Of a stretch of DNA of 23,445 nt, positions 20,708-23,445 are shown one piece after another. Position 1 is the first letter of the stretch, and every line of letters begins with the position of its first letter. Source of the DNA: an uncultured Rubrivivax sp. (GTDB taxonomy: Bacteria; Pseudomonadota; Gammaproteobacteria; Burkholderiales; Burkholderiaceae_C); assembly GCA_937975735.1 (NCBI GenBank), contig CALJUI010000408.1, positions 1 through 23,445 on the forward strand, in the 5' to 3' direction. Below the pieces are notes generated by a model. That model was not told where the DNA came from, did not search any database, and was given only the letters and a program-made list of their open reading frames with translations. Position numbers and translations under genes: made by a program.

Positions 20708-21730
20708 TTGGCCGGCCCCGGCGTCGGCTATGCCGACCTGTCCCCGCAGCAGGTCCTCGACGCGCTCGATGCGATCGGCTTTCGCGGCGACGGCCGCATC
20801 CTGCAGCTGAACTCTTACGAGAACCGGGTCTTCCAGGTCTTCCTGGAGGACGGCCAGGCGGTCGTCGCCAAGTTCTATCGGCCCGGGCGCTGGAGCGACT
20901 CGCAGATCCTGGAGGAGCACGGATTCGCGCTCGAACTCACCGCGGCGGAGGTGCCGGTGGTGCCTCCGCTGCTGCTGCCGGCGTCGGCTGGGGGGCCGGT
21001 GCTGCAGTTGCAGCCGGCGGCGGCGCCCACGCTGGCAACGCTGCGACGCGACGGTGCGCCGCATCGCGTCGCGGTCGCGGCGCGCTGCGCCGGCCGCGCG
21101 CCGGAGCTCGAGGCGCCACAGGTGCTGCGGCGCCTCGGACGATTCATCGGCCGGCTGCACGATGTCGGCCGTCGCCGCGCCTTCGAGCATCGTCACGCGA
21201 TGCGGCCGGGCATCGATGCGCGCGCCGCGCAGCGGCGGCTGCTCGAAGGCGGCTTCGTGCCGGCCACCGAAGCTCGTGCGTGGACGGCGATCAGCGACGC
21301 GGCGATCACGGACATCGTCGATGCGTTCGAGTCGCACGGCGACCTCGCCCCGCTGCGCCTGCACGGCGACTGCCACCTCGGCAACGTGCTCTGGCGCGAC
21401 GAAGGCCCGCACGTGGTCGACCTCGACGACGCCTGCATGGGCCCGGCGGTGCAGGATTTGTGGATGCTCGTCGCCGGCGATGGATCGACCGCGGCGGCGC
21501 AGTGGCGCGAACTGCTGTCGGGCTACGAGGAGTTCATGGACTTCGACGACCGCGAGCGCGCGCTGATCGAGCCGTTGCGCACGCTGCGCATGCTGCGCCA
21601 CAGCGCCTGGCTGGCGGATCGCTGGACCGACCCGGCCTTCCCGGCGGCGTTCCCGTTCTTCGGCAGCCCCGCGTACTGGTCGGAGCAGACCGCGCAGTTG
21701 CGCGAGCAGGTTGCGCTGATGGCGGCCTGA
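20708..21730 (+). CDS. srkA: SrkA/RdoA-like stress response serine/threonine kinase
   Basis: A 340-residue aminoglycoside-phosphotransferase-fold kinase (YihE/RdoA group) that in E. coli protects cells under oxidative and envelope stress. Visible motifs are VVAKFYRPGRWSD (Lys55 for ATP), the catalytic HGDCHLGN (219-226, Asp221 and Asn226) and the Mg-binding DLDDACMGPAVQDLW (238-252), all near-identical to E. coli SrkA. The only usable start is TTG 20708; no ATG lies before residue 165, and family alignment supports about 10 residues before LSPQQVLDALDAIG. No ribosome site is seen, so coupling to the DUF2726 gene is likely. It meets the sensor kinase gene tail-to-tail, 17 bases apart. Confidence 0.92.
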   Translation: MAGPGVGYADLSPQQVLDALDAIGFRGDGRILQLNSYENRVFQVFLEDGQAVVAKFYRPGRWSDSQILEEHGFALELTAAEVPVVPPLLLPASAGGPVLQLQPAAAPTLATLRRDGAPHRVAVAARCAGRAPELEAPQVLRRLGRFIGRLHDVGRRRAFEHRHAMRPGIDARAAQRRLLEGGFVPATEARAWTAISDAAITDIVDAFESHGDLAPLRLHGDCHLGNVLWRDEGPHVVDLDDACMGPAVQDLWMLVAGDGSTAAAQWRELLSGYEEFMDFDDRERALIEPLRTLRMLRHSAWLADRWTDPAFPAAFPFFGSPAYWSEQTAQLREQVALMAA

Positions 21731-21747
21731 GCTCCGACCGGCGCGGC

Positions 21748-23445
21748 CTACGCGGCCGGCGCGCCGCTCTCCAACCGCAGTTCGAGCAGCGCGCCGCCCG
21801 CCGGCGCGTCGTGCGCGACGAGTCGGCCGCCATGGCGGCGCGCCACCCGCTGCACGAACAGCAGGCCCAGGCCGATCCCGCGTGGATCGACGGCGCGGGC
21901 GCCCTCGTCGCCCTTGTCGAGCTGCGCGCGTTGCGCGGACGTCAACCCCGGGCCGTGGTCGCGCACCGTGACCCACATCGTCGAACCTTCGACCCCCGCG
22001 GCGATGTCGACGGTGGTCTCGGGCGGGCCGTGCTTGATCGCGTTGGACACCAGATTGCCGATCGCGCGCGAGACGAGCGCGCGGTCGACCCGCACCGGGC
22101 GCGGCGCATCGCGCAGCGTCGTCACCAGTGCGACGCGGCCGGCGATGGCTTGGGCGCGGTGGTCGGCCAGCGCGTCGTCGATCAGCTCGCCGAGACCGAC
22201 CTCGCTGCGCTGCAGCGGGCCGGTCTCGGCCTGTGCCGTGCGCACGAAGTCCTCCGACATCACCAGCGTGCGTGTGGCGAGGCGGCGAACCTCGTCGAGC
22301 AGCTCGGCGCGCGGCATGTCCATCGTGCCGTCCCGGTGCAGGTCGGCGAGCATGACGATCGCGTGCGCCGGGGCGCGCAGGTCGTGCGAGACGAAGGCCA
22401 GCACCTCCTCGCGCTGGCGCTGGGCGCGCTTGACCGGCGCGATGTCCGCGACCGTCAGCACCAGCCGCCAGCCATCGTCGGCGCGCATCGCCGCCAGGTG
22501 CAGCATCACCGCTGCGTCGCCGTCGAGCCGGGCCTCCACCGCGACCGGACCGCCGCCGTCGCGCAATGCGTCGATGGCCACCGGCCACTCGAGCTCGGCC
22601 TGCAGTTCGAAGCGGCCGAGCAGCACCAGCAGATCCTGGCCGTCCAGGCCCTCGGGCCGGTCGACGCCGAACAGCGATGCGGCGCGCGGGTTGGCCAGCA
22701 GCACGCGGTGCGCCTCGTCGGCCACGAGCATCGCGGTCGGCATCGCCGCCAGCGCATCGGCGAGGAAGCGACGCGCCGAATGCACCAGGTCGGTGGCCTC
22801 GCGCAGCGTCCGCAGCCGGGTGTCGACCTCGTCGCGGCGGCCGGTCCGCGCCGGGCCCGCGGCCGCCGTCGGACGCGCCACCGTCGCCAGGCGATCGATC
22901 TGGCGGTCGAGTTCGACCATCGCCCGCTCCAGTCGACGCCAGCTCCACAGCGGGTAGGCCAGCAGGGCCGGCACCGCGTAGGGCAGCGGGCTCCACCACA
23001 GACCCGCGCGCAGGCTCAGCCAGCTCGCGAGCAGCGCCAGAGGCACCGAAGCCAGACCGATCGGCAGGCCGGCGCGCGGGCCGAGGCGGCCGAACAGGAA
23101 CAGCAGTGCCACCAGCGCCAGGGCGGAAGCCGCGGCGACGCGTGCCGGCGCCGCCTCGACGATCGCGTCGCCGAGCTTCAGCGTGGCCAGTGAATTGGCC
23201 AGCACCTCGATCCCGGGCATCGCATGGTGGCGCGCGTTGACCGGCGTCGCGAGCGTGTCGCCGAGACCCTGCGCCGTCATGCCGATCAATACGTAGCGCC
23301 CGGCCAGCCGGGCCGGGTCGACCGCGCCGCTGAGCAGGTCGACGTAGGGGATCTGTTCGAAGCTGCCCGGCGGGCCGGCGTAGCGGATCAGCCAGCGGCC
23401 GTCGCGGCGGGCTGCAGGCCGTGAGTGCCGCCTTGGCGCTGTTGC
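21748..23445 (-). CDS. CHASE2-domain sensor histidine kinase (N-terminus cut by window edge)
   Basis: The frame is open to the window edge, giving 565 C-terminal residues. Order: the end of a periplasmic CHASE2 sensor (RYVLIGMTAQGLGDTLATPV near 47-66, HAMPGIEVLANS), three membrane helices (about 102-170), a coiled linker, a PAS domain (about 228-340, MPTAMLVADEAHRVLLANPR), HisKA with SHDLRAP (phospho-acceptor His354), and HATPase_c with NLVSNAIKHG (Asn468), DHGPG (496-500) and GIGLGL (523-528). All catalytic motifs are intact. No response regulator lies downstream; it must be upstream outside the window or elsewhere. Internal starts near 23280-23289 fall inside CHASE2 and are not the true start. 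Confidence 0.92.
   Translation of the reverse strand, partial: ATAPRRHSRPAARRDGRWLIRYAGPPGSFEQIPYVDLLSGAVDPARLAGRYVLIGMTAQGLGDTLATPVNARHHAMPGIEVLANSLATLKLGDAIVEAAPARVAAASALALVALLFLFGRLGPRAGLPIGLASVPLALLASWLSLRAGLWWSPLPYAVPALLAYPLWSWRRLERAMVELDRQIDRLATVARPTAAAGPARTGRRDEVDTRLRTLREATDLVHSARRFLADALAAMPTAMLVADEAHRVLLANPRAASLFGVDRPEGLDGQDLLVLLGRFELQAELEWPVAIDALRDGGGPVAVEARLDGDAAVMLHLAAMRADDGWRLVLTVADIAPVKRAQRQREEVLAFVSHDLRAPAHAIVMLADLHRDGTMDMPRAELLDEVRRLATRTLVMSEDFVRTAQAETGPLQRSEVGLGELIDDALADHRAQAIAGRVALVTTLRDAPRPVRVDRALVSRAIGNLVSNAIKHGPPETTVDIAAGVEGSTMWVTVRDHGPGLTSAQRAQLDKGDEGARAVDPRGIGLGLLFVQRVARRHGGRLVAHDAPAGGALLELRLESGAPAA

Noticed and set aside
21731..21773. GC-rich inverted sequence in and after the gap between the two convergent kinase genes
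   Set aside because: Pairing needs bulges, most of it lies inside the C-terminal codons of the sensor kinase, and no T tract follows on either strand.
20600..22999. A 799-codon minus-strand open frame, with a 637-codon plus-strand frame at 21280-23193
   Set aside because: They are out of frame with or antisense to the SrkA-like and CHASE2 kinase genes, which show intact motifs; composition is low complexity.

Overview
The window is a chromosomal segment of a GC-rich betaproteobacterium, most likely order Burkholderiales (Rubrivivax/Leptothrix/Ideonella-like). This rests on gene order (infA between secY and rpmJ; rplM-rpsI followed by a coiled-coil protein, bactofilin and erpA), on the look of the RpoA, SecY and ribosomal proteins, and on strong G/C third-position use. 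The genus is an inference; no database was searched.

Positions 1-11080 (+ strand) hold the main ribosomal protein super-cluster. It contains the tail of S10 (rpsC', rplP, rpmC, rpsQ), the spc group (rplN, rplX, rplE, rpsN, rpsH, rplF, rplR, rpsE, rpmD, rplO, secY), then infA, rpmJ and the alpha group (rpsM, rpsK, rpsD, rpoA, rplQ). An initiator tRNA-fMet and an intrinsic terminator close the run. It is interrupted at two places. A Prx5-like peroxiredoxin sits between rpsQ and rplN, with a terminator-like hairpin before it and a sigma70-like promoter after it. Between rpsK and rpsD lie a GNRA-loop terminator-like hairpin, a perfect TATAAT and a 13-bp hairpin, which together look like a reset and leader for rpsD-rpoA-rplQ.

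Positions 11083-13680 (- strand) are a compact tyrS, CDF metal transporter, dtd operon. TyrRS and the D-aminoacyl-tRNA deacylase act on the same substrate problem; the transporter is wedged between them. Divergent from it (13850-16372, +) are an M23 endopeptidase and AnmK, both peptidoglycan enzymes.

Positions 16398-18848 (- strand) read rplM, rpsI, a membrane-anchored coiled-coil protein (DUF6776-like), bactofilin and erpA. The bactofilin, coiled-coil protein, M23 peptidase and AnmK form a plausible envelope or shape module next to housekeeping genes.

Positions 19143-21730 (+) encode a GNAT acetyltransferase, a membrane-anchored DUF2726 protein and an SrkA/RdoA-like stress kinase. From 21748 to the window end (- strand) lies the C-terminal part of a CHASE2-PAS-HisKA-HATPase sensor kinase, cut by the window edge.

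No intergenic gap exceeds 300 bases. I saw no mobile elements, CRISPR arrays or signs of recent transfer. The most interesting signals are regulatory (rpsD leader, rpsD-rpoA hairpin, rplM leader, GNAT leader) and contextual (peroxiredoxin inside the ribosomal cluster, bactofilin/DUF6776/M23 grouping). I did not find a clearly new system.
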